Shown one piece after another: positions 48,088 to 59,202 of a stretch of DNA of 64,000 nucleotides (positions are counted from its first letter, which is position 1; each line of letters begins with the position of its first letter). The DNA comes from Allolobophora icterica (lineage: Eukaryota; Annelida; Clitellata; Crassiclitellata; Lumbricidae): positions 6,109,251 through 6,173,250 of the forward strand of contig OY744609.1 of the NCBI GenBank assembly GCA_963556255.1. Direction: 5' to 3'. A program made the translations under genes and the position numbers. Under the pieces are notes generated by a model. It did no database searches, was not told where the DNA came from, and was given only the letters and a program-made list of their open reading frames with translations.

Positions 48088-49781
48088 CCCATTTTCTACT
48101 AGCATTCAAATATTCACACAAAAATTTTGCTATCCGGCTTGAACTAAATATACTACTGTATTATCTTATTTGTATTGAGCTGATTAACCATTCTAAGTAG
48201 AGTTTTTCTAGTTTTAATGTATTTATCCCAAAAATGGAGGTTGATTAATCAAGAGAATGACGTCACCTCGTAACTGCAAGAAATTGCAAGGGGGAAAAGG
48301 TAAGTTTTTATAATTATTTAGTTGGAAGCATATAATGTGATAGAATTACGTCTGTTTATATGGTAATTAGTGATATTATACAAAAATTGCTGTTTATTGC
48401 AAAGTTCAGAGAAAAGTAATGCTGCACCCTGTGAGGGTGCGCTAGTAGTTAAAGGGTACAGGTTTTAGTATATTGGCGAAGAGTGTAAATTGATTGTTCT
48501 GATCCATCAGGTGGACCGGTTGATGTGTTGGACGCGTAAAGTATGAGTTATTTTCCTTCCTAATAATTATGATATTCTAACTGTTGTTGGTACTTCAAGT
48601 TGCATGAAGTCGTGCAGGTGATAGGCCTACTGGAAGATTGTGACGTCGTCCGTGCAGGCGCATCCATATGCAGGATAAACCATATCAGGAGTCTGAATTT
48701 GGATTATACGGCTCATTTGTACTTGAATTGTACAAATCATGTTTTTTGGCAACTTCTTCAAATCTGTGAAACTGATTGAACGTGTTGGATGCCATGACAT
48801 TGAGGCAACTGTTACAATTCAGCAGAACCGTTTTTAAAATTTCCCGCCAAAATAATGCAATTCGCTTGAGAAAGCACTTCGTGGAACTGTCGATCATACA
48901 TTGAGAAAGCTATCCAGTGTTGTGATGTCGGCATGGCGTGACAATAAAGTTCTGACACTAGTATCAAATGTCGTTGGAGTTGAATCCACGGGTAGCCTAG
49001 GCCTCTACAGCCTCGAGATTGTACATACGAATAGGCCTACCTATTGGCCAGTCCAATGTCGTTACACTATGAGCTGTGTTGATAGAGCTGATCAAATGTG
49101 GCTACCTACAGAACTACAATGAGGACAAAAGAAATGGCGATGGTCTCTGTTTGCGTTGGAGCTTGTGATGCAGAATACATAGCTCTTATAATGGAAGACT
49201 CCATCATACCAATAGCCACCACTGGATATTCTTGCTTTCCGGAGAGACGTCTTCCGTGTCTACCTTCAGGAGAGAAGTCGTCCGTGTGTACCTAATGCAA
49301 CTTGTTCAACTGGATAAGATCAGGTGCCTAACCATTGAATCCGCTCGTTCTAGTGGAGATTCAGTTTGACACCCAATGCCCGTTTTTTTACTGATACCCC
49401 AACAAAGAGACGTTGTGTGCACTGTGGCAAAACAGAGGAAAGAGTGGTACAAGGTGTGATATTGGACTTCAAATGCAGCGCTTTAATGAATTTCGTGTCA
49501 ATATGTGAGATTATTTCAGTAAATGTTATGACACTTCTTGAGTATCTAGCCAAAAACTTAATTAAATGACAAATAATACTGGATTTGCTTTAGTAGCCAT
49601 GAAATATGTCGCGAACTGCCTAACTACTAGCGCACCCTCCCAGGGTGCACCACTTTGACACAACAATTTTGCTCGGAGGTATCTATAATAAAAATTTTAA
49701 ACCTTGTGCTCATGTTTGCATGTCAGGCTGTATTGAAAAATGTTAATATTGTTTAGAAAGAAAAAGTTGGTAGAGAATGGG
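48088..49781 (+). mobile_element. decayed piggyBac transposon (1,694 bp)
   Basis: TTAA at 48084-48087 and 49782-49785. Ends CCCATTTTCTACTA / TGGTAGAGAATGGG are inverted repeats (12/14). Subterminal inverted repeats GCACCC..GAGGGTGCGCTAGTAGTTA (48423-48450) and TAACTACTAGCGCACCC (49621-49637) add a second pair. Transposase pieces lie inside. Confidence 0.85.
48690..49560 (+). pseudogene. piggyBac transposase remnants
   Basis: In shifting frames: YGSFVLELYKSC; NFFKSVKLIERVG (the DNFFTS motif without its Asp); IEATVTIQQNRF; WRDNKVLTLVSNVVG (the W-x-DNK motif); CVDRADQM (the VDxxDQ motif); GQKKWRWSLFALELVMQNT; and a C-terminal TKRRCVHCGKTEERV with a later KCSAL, the start of the zinc-rich domain. 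At least four frameshifts or stops. Upstream catalytic region not found. A dead copy. Confidence 0.82.
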
Positions 49782-49785
49782 TTAA

Positions 49786-50770
49786 GATTTTAATGTTAAT
49801 GTAGACTACTTCAATTGCTGCCCTAAATGCTCGCTGACGCACCTGCAGGGAATGAAGACGAAGTCATTTTCGATGTTTGAATGTCGGACTCTAAGCTGAA
49901 GAACGGGTTTACATTGAGAATCCACTACGAACCCTGAGGCTTCTTAAAATCTTATATCACATAATATATACATACACTGAGACTCGGGGTTGCCTAACCG
50001 TATTATAAACTGGAATGATGTAACGCATTGTAAGCAAAGCAATCACTGACAAAAACTTACAGAAGCCATTGACGGAGCACCTCGGTGAACAAACCCAGTC
50101 TGCCAAAGAACGCTTTTCTCTCTCTGCCGCTTCATGCTCAAAGACTTCATTGGATCTCTTGACCACGCGATCTTCATCACCAACGTTATCCTTGTCGCAG
50201 ATTACACCTATTTCAAATGTTGTTTTCAAATTTTAAATTAATGTTTAAAGGTCGATGTATTAGATATACTACATGTTTTGCATTTTGCATATTAGTACTC
50301 TATTTTATCGGTTAGAAGTCAAGAATTTCCCTTGTCGAATTCACTATTTGAGACTGCGTTCTTGTGGGAGAGTTCGGACAGGCCCCAAACTGGAACTGCA
50401 ATCTATTTCGCACGTGGTCTTGTGCAATAAGGTCGATGCAAATCTGGTGAGTTTCCTTAAATAGGCGCAAAATAAGTAATATAATTAAGCACCTACAATT
50501 ACAATTACAACCTTATGCGACTGCGTTATCGTCGCCGTCATCGATATCACCACAGTCGAAAAAATTAAACTTGTTAACTATTGCGAGTTTTTTCCAATCG
50601 ATTAAACAAATGTTCGTTTTATAAGGAAACTGTCTTACTTTGGATAACAAGGAGCATGCAGAGGCCCACGAAAATGACGTTCTTGATCTGAAATTTTACA
50701 GTTCATGCATGTATAGTTTCGTTATAATATGACATCGTATGTGGTCTCTTAACGACTTGAAGCGACAGAA
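49786..50770. other. intergenic, nothing recognised
   Basis: Unique sequence. AATTACAATTACAA and TGCGACTGCGTTATCG near 50500 have a weak echo at 62060. No gene. Confidence 0.4.
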
Positions 50771-50910
50771 GCAACCATAGTGGTGAAGATAAGGGTAAAG
50801 ATAACGACAGGGGTTGAGACAGAGATAGGCTCAAAGACAGAGAGAAAGTCGAAGAGAGATCGAGTCAGAGAGATAGTGACAGAGATAAACAAAAATGTGA
50901 CGGGAAAAAC
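50771..50910. repeat. GACAGAGATAG purine-rich low-complexity run
   Basis: Degenerate purine repeats preceding the LINE. Confidence 0.6.
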
Positions 50911-50914
50911 AGAG

Positions 50915-51215
50915 ATGGCAACCCATTCATTGTGCAAGTTCGATGAAGTCACAACCGCCGAAGTTCAAAAACTCATAGACGATTCCTCGACAGAGCAGTG
51001 CGAATTGGATTCTACATCTGTCTGGCTGCTTAAATCTCTCTCCACCGTTTTCGCTTCAATAGTCGCCATCCTCATCAATGCTTCCATAACTCAGGCGTCC
51101 TTACTCGCTAAACATAAATGTGCCATCATTCGGCATCGTGTCAAGAAACTCGGACTCGACCCGACAGACCCGGCCAGCTATCGTCCCATCTCGAACTTGT
51201 CCTTCATCTCAAAAC
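50915..51215 (+). pseudogene. LINE RT, N-terminal part
   Basis: Reads ELDSTSVWLLKSLSTVFASI, then AKHKCAIIRHRVKKLGLDP and YRPISNLSFISKL, the LDPxPTxLLK...KxAxVxPLLKKxxLDP...NYRPISNLxFxSK region of CR1/L2 RT. Open in one frame up to the hAT insertion. Confidence 0.85.
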
Positions 51216-52678
51216 TAGAGCCCTGCGCCGACGTCAAAGTGTCGGCGGCGGCGCGCCGGTCATTTTTGGTCGGCGGCGGCGGCGCGCCGACGAACAAAAA
51301 TCGGCGGCGGCGGCGCCCACAAAATGTCGGCGTCGGCGCGGCGCGGCGTGCCCTAGTCAGAAACATGAGTCACCATGGGCATAATTTTCCGGAGCGGGCA
51401 AATTTTTCTAAGTGGCAAAATTTTTTCAGGGGGAAAATGACGCCTTTGCATGGAAAATCTATTCACAAATCCAGGAGGGCAAATTCCCCCTTCCCCTCCT
51501 CCGGACGCCCATGTGAGTCACTATGAGAGTTGAACAACCGTTGGTCCTGTGACCATTCAAAGGGCCAAGGTCTCTAAAGCCACTCCATCACACTGAAGCT
51601 CAACTACATATAAATGGACTGAAAGAGAAGACACTTTCAGACATTTGCCTTACAAATATGAACATCCTTAATTACACTGCACATCTGTTTAGGTATTGGC
51701 AAATTGTAATCAGATGAAGCAACATGCACTTGCATATTGCATGAATACACTTGCATATGCACTGATACAGTGTAGGCCTACACACCAAGTCACATGGCAG
51801 ATGCTGGATAACAGCATCCTTCCAGTAGGAGAGGCTGCTGAAGCCATTAAGTGAAATTGTTTGTATCAGACTAAACTGAAAAAGACCATTCTTGATACTA
51901 TACGTACTAAATCAAAACCTGTGTCAACTGATACTGTTTACCTGAATAGATTCCAGCCAAAAGTATTAATCAATTATACCTTCCCTTCTGCAGGATTATT
52001 ACTTAAATGGCATATCTATTAATAGCACTGATAAACTCCTCTAATCTTACAACATTAAGCCAAAAATTACACCATTGTAATAAGCCCACAGACATCAAAG
52101 ACAACAATCAATAAGTTATAGAAGCTATTCAACATGAAGCCTTGGAAGGTAACGAATGAGGGAATACTGTAGTACTGTAGTACACATACAAAGACATGCA
52201 TTGCATGTTGCTTTTGTTGCCAAGGTATTAAGGAAATGGCAACAGGAACAGGTGTATCAAAACAATGATTACTTGTAACAAGATATCGCTTTAAATGACT
52301 GTGTGTATCATGGCACAAAGACAAGATCATCAAAGTATAAGGAAAATTAATTTAGTCAGGAAGACAATGCATTCTTGGTATCAAGATAAAGACCACAAAC
52401 ATTGTAATCAGCTATGTTCACTCTTTATCTTCTTCATTAACACACGAGTTCCAACCAATCAAAGTGCCATTTCTGAGAATAGTTTGCTTATCTTTGCAAT
52501 TTCATGCAAAACATGAAAAATGCAACAATAACAATTAAGCATATCAAACTGGCATCGGCGGCGCGCCGACAGATTGTCGGCGGCGGCGGCGGCGGCGCGC
52601 CGACAAACAAAAATCGGCGGCGGCGGCGCCCACGAAATGTCGGCGGCGGCGGCGCGGCGCGGCCGGCGCAGGGCTCTA
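51216..52678. mobile_element. hAT-type element with CGG-rich ends (1,463 bp)
   Basis: Ends TAGAGCCCTGCGCCG / CGGCGCAGGGCTCTA, TSD ctcaaaac at 51208-51215 and 52679-52686. Both ends carry the same subterminal block (CGGCGGCGGCGCGCCGAC, ACAAAAATCGGCGGCGG, AATGTCGGCG) in the same rather than inverted orientation (51240-51350 and 52552-52665). No transposase recognised in the AT-rich interior. Confidence 0.92.
51374..51513. mobile_element. MITE nested in the hAT element (140 bp)
   Basis: Ends CATGGGC / GCCCATG, perfect TSD tgagtcac at 51366-51373 and 51514-51521. The right part (reverse strand GGCGTCCGGAGGAGGG...) is related to the element starting at 54642. Confidence 0.88.
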
Positions 52679-52686
52679 CTCAAAAC

Positions 52687-53365
52687 TAGTCGAAAGTGTT
52701 ATCCACACGCAATTATCCGACTGCTTTGAATCGCATCATATACTTCCGCCCACACAATCTAGTCTCCGTCGCCATGACTCCACCGAAACCGCGGTCATCA
52801 AAGTTTACAGTTTACCCGGCCCTTGACTCTCGAATTATCACCGCTCTACTGCTACTGGATTTCTCCGCTGCCTTTGACTGTGTGGACCATACCATTCTTC
52901 TTCAAATCCTGCAAGTACATCTTTGTGTTACTGCCGTAGCAATTCAATGGAATGCCTCGTTCCTTTCCTTGAGATCTCTCAGTGTCAAACTCGGTGGTGC
53001 TCATCGAAAATCTTTTCTGTCCTCTTCGGCGTCCCCCAAAGATTAATTCTCGGTCCACCTCTCTTCATTCTGTACACCTCAAATATTGTTAACATTGCAT
53101 CACAGCACAATCTCATGATCCACCTATATGCTGACGACACTCAGCTCTACATAAAGCTCTCTGGAAAGAACATTGTCAACATCAAATGTAAAATCGCGGC
53201 ATGTGTCCGTGATATTCAGTCCTGGTGTGCGTCCATGTGTGTAACGCTAAATGCCACAAAAACAGAACTGATCTGGTTACACCGTCAAATCAGTTCGGTT
53301 GACGATAAACTAATCAAAACCCTTGACCTCGAATCTAACTGTTCTATTCCATCATCCGACGTGGT
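52687..53365 (+). pseudogene. LINE RT core
   Basis: Continues with SKLVESVIHTQLSDCFES across the hAT site, then frameshifted pieces: LLLDFSAAFDCVDHTILLQ (catalytic FDxVDH block), FGVPQRLILGPPLFILYTSN (the GVPQGSVLGPxLF motif with Arg-Leu for Gly-Ser) and HLYADDTQLYIKL (YADD box at 53127). At least three shifts. Confidence 0.88.
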
Positions 53366-53540
53366 CAGGGGCGTCTATCCCCCCTAAGTCATTGGAGCAA
53401 CGTCCCTTTTCGCCCTCTTTCCCCCCCCCTACCCGTTCCTTCCCCCCTAAAAATGGTGGCACACACACTGACAGATCTTTCCCCCCCTATTTCTTGGATG
53501 GAGCATTTGCTCCAAGGTTTCTATGGTGTAGACGCCCCTG
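53366..53540. mobile_element. hAT-type MITE, family A (copy 2)
   Basis: CAGGGGCGTCTAT...GGTGTAGACGCCCCTG, perfect TSD gacgtggt at 53358-53365 and 53541-53548. Same orientation and highly similar to copy 1 at 2551. The pyrimidine-rich interior varies in length. Confidence 0.94.
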
Positions 53541-53548
53541 GACGTGGT

Positions 53549-53982
53549 CCGATCTCGGTGTAATGTTAGACTGCAATCTCAATATGACTCATCACATTTC
53601 ATCCATTGCCAGAGCATGCTACTTCCACCTTCGCCGAATTCGGCAAATGAATCGCTGACTAAATGAAAGTTGCTTCCGTATTCTTGTTCAAACCCTCGTC
53701 ATTGCAGGCTGTCTGTTCTGTTAGTAGTTAAGATTTATCGCATAACATGTACATGTACAGCGCAGTGCGTTTGCAGGCGCTTAATTAAAGAATAAATATT
53801 ATTATTATTATTATCTCTTGCCTCGACTATAGCAACTCTGTCCTGTCCGGTCTTCCCTCATCGACACCACAACCTCTATCATCTGTTCTTCACTCGGCCG
53901 CTCGTCTTATGACAGGTCTTAGTCTTAGGGATCATATCACACCATCCCTCCAACCACTTCACTGGATTCCCATCCGTGCCCG
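53549..53982 (+). pseudogene. LINE thumb/C-terminal region
   Basis: LGVMLDCNLNMTHHISSIAR and CYFHLRRIRQMNR, then VRILVQTLVIA. After the insert at 53709-53818 it continues LDYSNSVLSGLPSSTP and ITPSLQPLHWIPIRAR, the LDYCNSVLxGLP and LHWLPIxxR landmarks. Confidence 0.85.
53709..53818 (+). mobile_element. short SINE-like insert with ATT tail
   Basis: About 110 bp (GTAGTTAAGATTTATCGCAT...CAGGCGCTTAATTAAAGAAT) ending in ATTATTATTATTATTAT, splitting LVIA from LDYSNSV in the LINE. Boundaries approximate; no TSD resolved. Confidence 0.55.
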
Positions 53983-54152
53983 CAGGGGCGTCTACACCAT
54001 AGAAACCTTGGAGCAAATGCTCCATCCAAGAATTAATAGGGAAGATCTGTTAGTGTGTGTGCCTCCAATTTATGGGGGGAAGGAATGGGAAGGGGGAAGA
54101 AAAGGGGGAAAGGGACGCTGCTCCAATGACTTAGGGGGGATAGGCACCCCTG
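53983..54152. mobile_element. hAT-type MITE, family A (copy 3)
   Basis: Reverse orientation to copies 1 and 2: CAGGGGCGTCTACACC...GATAGGCACCCCTG, perfect TSD cgtgcccg at 53975-53982 and 54153-54160. Removing it restores PIRARIAFKI in the LINE. Confidence 0.94.
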
Positions 54153-54160
54153 CGTGCCCG

Positions 54161-54640
54161 TATTGCCTTCAAAATCTGCTCCTCATGTACCGTATCCACT
54201 CTAGAACCTCTCCCTCATACATGATATCAATGGTTACACCGTGTTCTGCTACAAATTCCAGAAGACTACCTCCGATCGGCTGCAAGAGGCGACTATACCA
54301 TACTTCGCACCAACCGGAAGTTTGGTAGTCGTACCTTCTCGGTCTCAGAACCCACAGAACGGAACATTAATCTGTGATATTTCAGTCTTAGCTTGGATGA
54401 ATCTTACTCCTCTCTCCTTTAGTTGTGAAACGTATTACAGCACTCGTAGAATTTATGATGAATCAATTGAGCATCTGGGTGTGGTTCTTTCGAAGAGAAC
54501 TTCGTCTGAAGTGTCGGCTCTTGTGAGGCGGGATACCATAATCTTGCATATACTTTATTTTTCGATTCGTTTCAAAATACTTATTATGATCAGGTATTTT
54601 CTTAAATTCAATCAAATAAAGAAAGTAGTTCTGCTCTCAA
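54161..54640 (+). pseudogene. LINE C-terminal end
   Basis: ARIAFKICS follows the MITE, with later frame changes (RTSPSYMISMVTPCSATNSR). The expected GPxLWNxLP motif is replaced by GSLVVVPSRSQNPQNG. Decayed. Confidence 0.6.
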
Positions 54641-54641
54641 G

Positions 54642-54933
54642 CACAGGCGTCCGGAGGAGGGCAAGAGGCAATTGCCCAAACCTGGATTTTGCGTACATTT
54701 TACAACAATAAATCTTTATAATTGTGATAATTACAACAGTCCCAACACGATATTTTGTGGGGTAAAAACAATAATTTAAGTACAGTCTTTGACCATTATT
54801 TGTTTTTAAAGGTGTCACGTGTTCTGTGTTCATGAGTAGATATTCGAAAAAAAACTTTATTTTGCTCCCCCTAAAAATTTTTCTCCCTCACAAAATGTTG
54901 CCTTCTACAGAAAATTCATGCGGATGCCCAAGC
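54642..54933. mobile_element. MITE related to the 51374 element
   Basis: Left end ACAGGCGTCCGGAGGAGGGC matches the reverse strand of the MITE at 51374-51513, and right-end CATGCGGATGCCC fits its other end. Flanks ctctcaag and ctggcaag (6/8) may be a decayed TSD. The longer interior overlaps the tandem duplication that follows. Confidence 0.55.
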
Positions 54934-55535
54934 TGGCAAGCAAGCTTGGACGATTCTGGGCTTGTTGAAATCATGTAGAAAGAAGGCAAAGCTGCATCTA
55001 AAATATATTAAAACCCCAATTCTGAGAATAAAACGAAATGCACTAATTATGGGAATAAATTTAGGCAGAACACGACACAATGCTCAAGATGTTCATACCT
55101 AACCTATTAAACAGTTATAAAAACGCAATAATTACATACGTAGAGTATTTGCCCTATCTTGGATTTTCGTACATTTAAAAACAATAAATATTTATTATTA
55201 TGATAACTACAACAGTCACAACACGAAATTTTGTGCGAAAAAACAATTATTTAGGTACAGTCATTGACCATTATTTGTTTTTAAAGATGTTGCCTCCTAC
55301 AAAAGCTTGGATGATTTTGGCCTAGTTGAAATCATGTAGAAAGAAGGCTAAGCTGCATCTAAAAAAGACTAAATTAAAACCCCAATTCTGAGAATAAAAC
55401 GAAATTCGCTAATTATAGGAATAAATTTAAGCAGATTCGAATTAAAGCTGCATCTAAAATATATTAAAACCCCATTCTGAGAATAAAACTAAATTCACTA
55501 ATTATAGGAATACATTTAAGCAGATTCGAATAAAT
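54670..55535. repeat. tandem duplication, unit about 400 bp, 2.2 copies
   Basis: Unit 1 (54670-55075), unit 2 (55150-55440) and a partial third (55441-55530). Shared words in order: TGGATTTTCGTACATTT, ACAACAGTCACAACACGA, GTACAGTCATTGACCATTAT, TTGAAATCATGTAGAAAGAA, CTGCATCTAAAATATATTAA and ATTCTGAGAATAAAACGAAA. Unit 2 lacks the GGCGTCACGTGTTC...TCTCCCTCAC block. Confidence 0.82.
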
Positions 55536-55764
55536 GCGGATCAGAACATTTATGCCGCTGAATGTTCCAAACTAATAATATGAACGAACAAAAATGTCAT
55601 GAAGTGTGTCATGAAGTCAACTTTCTGTTACGCTCCACTCACACAATTACATACATAGAGTCGCAGTAAACAGTGACGATATTTATTTATCGGCTTTTAT
55701 ATAAACTGATGTCGAAAGGCACCCGTACGCATTCTCAGAATGTCTAAGAAGAACTGGTCTAAAC

Positions 55765-56060
55765 TCAATCAATCAATCACTCATTTGCAATTTATATAGA
55801 GCCCTTTCAAGATCTCTACTCAGAAGCACTCTACACCTAGAGTAGGCGGAAAAGATCAGTCTTAAGCGACTGATTAATCCAAGAGGAGGGATCCTGAGGA
55901 GGAAACGAATCTCAAGGGTCAGCTTGTTCCATGACGGGCGCTGCATAACCGAGATGCGAGCAGAAGTCTATGATATGGGAGTGTGCAAATTCTGTGGCTG
56001 TCAGAAAGCAGTGTTTTTTAGTCTGTTCTAGCCGCCAGTAGACATCTTACCATCTTGAAC
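55765..56060 (-). pseudogene. CR1/L2-like LINE 3' end
   Basis: The + strand begins AATTTATATAGAGCCCTTTC and contains CTACTCAGAAGCACTCTACA and ACTGATTAATCCAAGAGGAG. The minus strand reads YAAPVMEQADP-like and SRLRLIFSAY, resembling the end of the LINE tails at 45.8 and 63.2 kb. No complete motif; family uncertain. Confidence 0.45.
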
Positions 56061-56630
56061 TAGTGCAGTCTCTTCTCACTTCTTCGTCTGTGTAGCAGTT
56101 GACGACGCAACGAGATGAGCGGCTGAAGCTGAACACGCTGAGCAGGAGCATAGCGCCTGTATTTATACCATAAAGACAAATTTAATAATTCTTTTCAACT
56201 TGTCTAATTACGGAGATAGTGTGCCACAAAGCGATATAATTTGTCACTTGTTGGCAGGTACCTGTCAAAGTAATTTCCAATTAAGGCCTTTAGTGTTCTT
56301 TATTACTTTACCAAGCATTCAAGTAATCCAAAGCAGGCCCACCGATAGCAACTACGAGTCGCTAGACACAGCAGTCACGGGCCTCTAAACTATCTTTAGG
56401 CTCTTAGCAGAGGAAAGTCTTTGGACGGAAGTGGGCTGTGGACGTGATCTATAACAAAAAAGATAAGCAAGGTAATATTAAGATGCTTGCAGTTTACGCT
56501 GATTCTAGTTAGGTGACAGTAAAATAATATATAAAAAGGCATAAATAATAAGCTGTTTATAACTGATAATAATTTTCATAAGCTGCTTGCGGGCCCGGCC
56601 CAGGCCCCTAGAAAGCGCAGGAACCCTGGG
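56061..56630. other. intergenic, nothing recognised
   Basis: No gene. At 56590-56612 GGGCCCGGCCCAGGCCCC resembles hAT ends, but no partner end was found. Confidence 0.35.
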
Positions 56631-56679
56631 CATTTGCTCCTCTCCCCCTCTCTGACCCAAAGACCAGTTCTTAGTTTAC

Positions 56680-57155
56680 CTTGCGTTGACGTTACATTTA
56701 TGTTATCGTACCTTTCTTTACCTTACAGTACCTTACTCTTACCGTATGCCTTATTTCACATACCATCCCTTTCCCTTGCCTTCATTACCTTCCGTTTCCC
56801 CTGCCTTTATTCCCTTTCCCTATCTCACTTTCTGTTACAATACTTTACTTAAATTTTATAGCTTTACATCAGCTCATTCCACCCTACCTGTATCATCACT
56901 TAAGTGAATGGCATGCCTCACGTTGCCCTGACTCTACCCTTGCCTTATCATTACCTTCCCTAAATCTACATTTACCCCACCGTATATTACCTTACCACAC
57001 TTCACCTGAACGTACCTAGCTTTGTTTTACAATAGTACCTCACCAACGTGCCTTTACCAAAATTTCACTTTGGTTTTAGAATCGTGAGAGTAATAAGGCT
57101 TTAACGCGTACTTAAAGAAACTCTTTACTTACATTACATTACATTACATTACCTT
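56680..57155. repeat. degenerate TTACCTT/ACATTACATT repeat
   Basis: Loosely periodic CCTTACAGTACCTTACC, CCTTTCCC and ACATTACATTACATTACATT words; same general type as 19590-19957. Confidence 0.6.
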
Positions 57156-57199
57156 CATCATAAATAACATTTCATGCTATCCACAGATTTCAGAATGGC

Positions 57200-57470
57200 A
57201 TAATTAAAACGTCAGCCGCAGAAGACGCGATCTTTGATTTTCATTGTCATGCATTCTTGTGAAGCAAGTGAAATATAGTTTCTTCTTATCTGATATATTA
57301 TTGCAATAATTTCAGTTGGGTAATTAAAAGTTTGTTTTACTGATCCTTTTTTAGCCAGCTTGAGAAGACTCGACATTTCATTTTCTTTGTCAAATTAAAG
57401 GCGTTTCTGCATGCACTCTTGTCAGGGAAATGAAATATAGTTTGTTCTTATCTGCAGGTGGCCGATTACT
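57200..57470. repeat. two diverged direct copies, about 160 bp apart
   Basis: CATGCATTCTTGTGAAGCAAGTGAAATATAG-type sequence (57248-57305, ending CTTCTTATCTG) recurs at 57408-57465 (CATGCACTCTTGTCAGGGAA, ATGAAATATAGTTTGTTC). Confidence 0.6.
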
Positions 57471-57705
57471 AATTAGTTTTACTGAACCTTTCGTAAGGAC
57501 GTATCTTCTCGATATTGACCCGATTACGGCTTTGTGTTCATATGTACCACAAGGTTCTCGTTGTACAAGGTAGCTGACAGATATCGATTGTTTCCAATGG
57601 ACTCTTTAAACAAATCTTGAGTTGCACGGGTCTTCTTAAACACCTCTTTAGCCATCTCCGAATTTCCACGCTTTAAACTCACCTACAAATATAGTGACAG
57701 GACTT

Positions 57706-57950
57706 TCTTATATTTATTTATTTTATTTCTCGGATATTTCTATAGCGCCTCCACAAGTCTACTACTATTCAGAGGCGCTCCCGATTACGGCATTGATACT
57801 GTGCGGAGTTTTCACGCTGAAGCGCCACGAGCACTCGCGAGTGAAGGACTTGCCCAACGTCCATACGCAACGGCTAGAGTGGGATTCGAACCTGCAACCC
57901 TCAGGTCACAAGGCACCGAACTTACCACTGTTTCACCACGTCCCACAGTA
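57706..57950 (-). mobile_element. tRNA-related SINE (copy 5)
   Basis: TTCTATAGCGCCTCCACAAG, AGAGGCGCTCCCGATTACGG, GAGTGAAGGACTTGCCCAAC, then GTGGGATTCGAACCTGCAAC and CCACTGTTTCACCACG. On the minus strand GGTTCGAATCCCAC is a perfect B box. The A-box side is GTGGTGAAACAGTGG. Confidence 0.72.
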
Positions 57951-57959
57951 TATGTAAAT

Positions 57960-58735
57960 GTAAAATCGCCGCGTATCCATTTCTTTAACCGTGAAAAATT
58001 CAAACGTGTGTGAAAACTTCATACTAAATCGCCTAATACTATTGCTATAATATGTTTGTAATGTGTGTGGTAATATGAAAATTTATAATCGACATATACC
58101 CACTGGCAAAGCATTGGTAGCAGATCTTGAAAACATCTTCTCCCTGATATTAACGTCGATTTCCGATTAAAGTATAAGCGTAAGCACCTCTCTTTGACAC
58201 TGATGTCGATTTCCGAGTGAAGTATATGGACATGCACATGTACTAAAACTTTTGTAAGATGATGCACAATGGAGGCCAGATATAAGCTGCGCTCATTGGT
58301 CGGTCACATGTGCTCATTGGCTAGTTCAAAATTTGTATACTCATGCTGCGATGATCATCATAATACAGAAACTGGTAAAAACCGGTTTGAGCAAGGTTGT
58401 AGTCTGTCCATTATGTTGGGCTAAAGTAATTGTATGGAATACAGTCCAAAGAGCATTTGCATTATAAGGTTTCTTCGAAAGATTTCAACATTTGAATGCA
58501 TAGATGTGTAAGGGCGGGAAAAGTTTAAGGACAGGGGAGGGGTAGGGTAAAGTGTCTTCCAATGCGTGCACTCCGCTAGGGTTGACTGCGTTCACTTGAA
58601 GTTTAAAATAACTAAAATATATTGTAAATATAATTTAAATATACTTTTAACAAAATTGCTACAAGAAATAAGTTTATTCAACATGCACCTCTGAAATAGA
58701 CTGCACCAATAACATAATTAAAATAAATCGTGCAA
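57960..58735. other. unique sequence
   Basis: A near-duplicate word (GATGTCGATTTCCGA...AAGTATA) occurs at about 58150 and 58203. No gene. Confidence 0.4.
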
Positions 58736-58808
58736 GAGTACAACTTAGAATTCAAATATAATTAAAATATATTAAATATAATTAAACTATATTAAATATA
58801 ATTAAAAG
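58735..58808. repeat. AATATAATTAAA AT-rich repeat
   Basis: TATTAAATATAATTAAA words repeated four to five times. Confidence 0.75.
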
Positions 58809-58813
58809 ATAGT

Positions 58814-58928
58814 GTGGCCTCATAGAAACACTATGGTCTGAGGAAGTGGCCTCATAGAAACCCTACGGTCTGAGGAAGTGGCCTCATAGATGCCCTACAG
58901 TCTGAGGGAGTGGCCTCGTACAATCCAT
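58814..58928. repeat. 32-bp minisatellite, 3.6 copies
   Basis: Units start at 58814, 58846, 58878 and 58910 with GTGGCCTCATAGAAAC and end GTCTGAGGAA; a few substitutions per unit. Confidence 0.92.
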
Positions 58929-59137
58929 TATTTAACTACTAATAAGTTTTCTTCCACTAAATGTGAGTTTTATTTTGCTGTTTCTCGGAAAAGTTTTCTC
59001 TTACTATGTCTGACAGTGAGTGTCAAGTGTGAGACCTGGTAATACCCTTGAGTATAGCCAGAGTACAGCATTCTGAAAAGATTTTCAAGTTCACTTTAAG
59101 TTCAAAATGTATTGCAGACACCAAACAGTCCCTTACA

Positions 59138-59202
59138 ACCTGAACGACGAGACTGTACTAAAAGCGACTGGAAATCAATGCAGCTCGTCTTTAAATTGTT
59201 AT
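59138..59202. repeat. hairpin-type repeat (copy 2)
   Basis: AACGACGAGACTGTACTAAAAGC...ATCAATGCAGCTCGTC corresponds to the hairpin at 16581-16643. Inner words TGTACTAAAAG and CAATGCAGCTCGTC are conserved, while the outer stem is weaker. Confidence 0.55.

Larger units (their letters stand above)
50915..54640 (+). mobile_element. CR1/L2-like LINE, multiply interrupted
   Basis: LINE pieces at 50915-51215, 52687-53365, 53549-53708, 53818-53982 and 54161-54640, separated by one hAT element (51216-52678), two family A MITEs (53366-53540, 53983-54152) and a short SINE-like insert. At the three hAT-type sites the LINE sequence is collinear across the insert after one TSD copy is removed. The 3' boundary near 54640 is approximate. 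Confidence 0.88.

Noticed and set aside
50780..51526. Single 248-codon frame taken as one protein
   Set aside because: It is a fusion of simple repeat, LINE RT (50915-51215) and hAT element sequence; the hAT TSD shows the junction.
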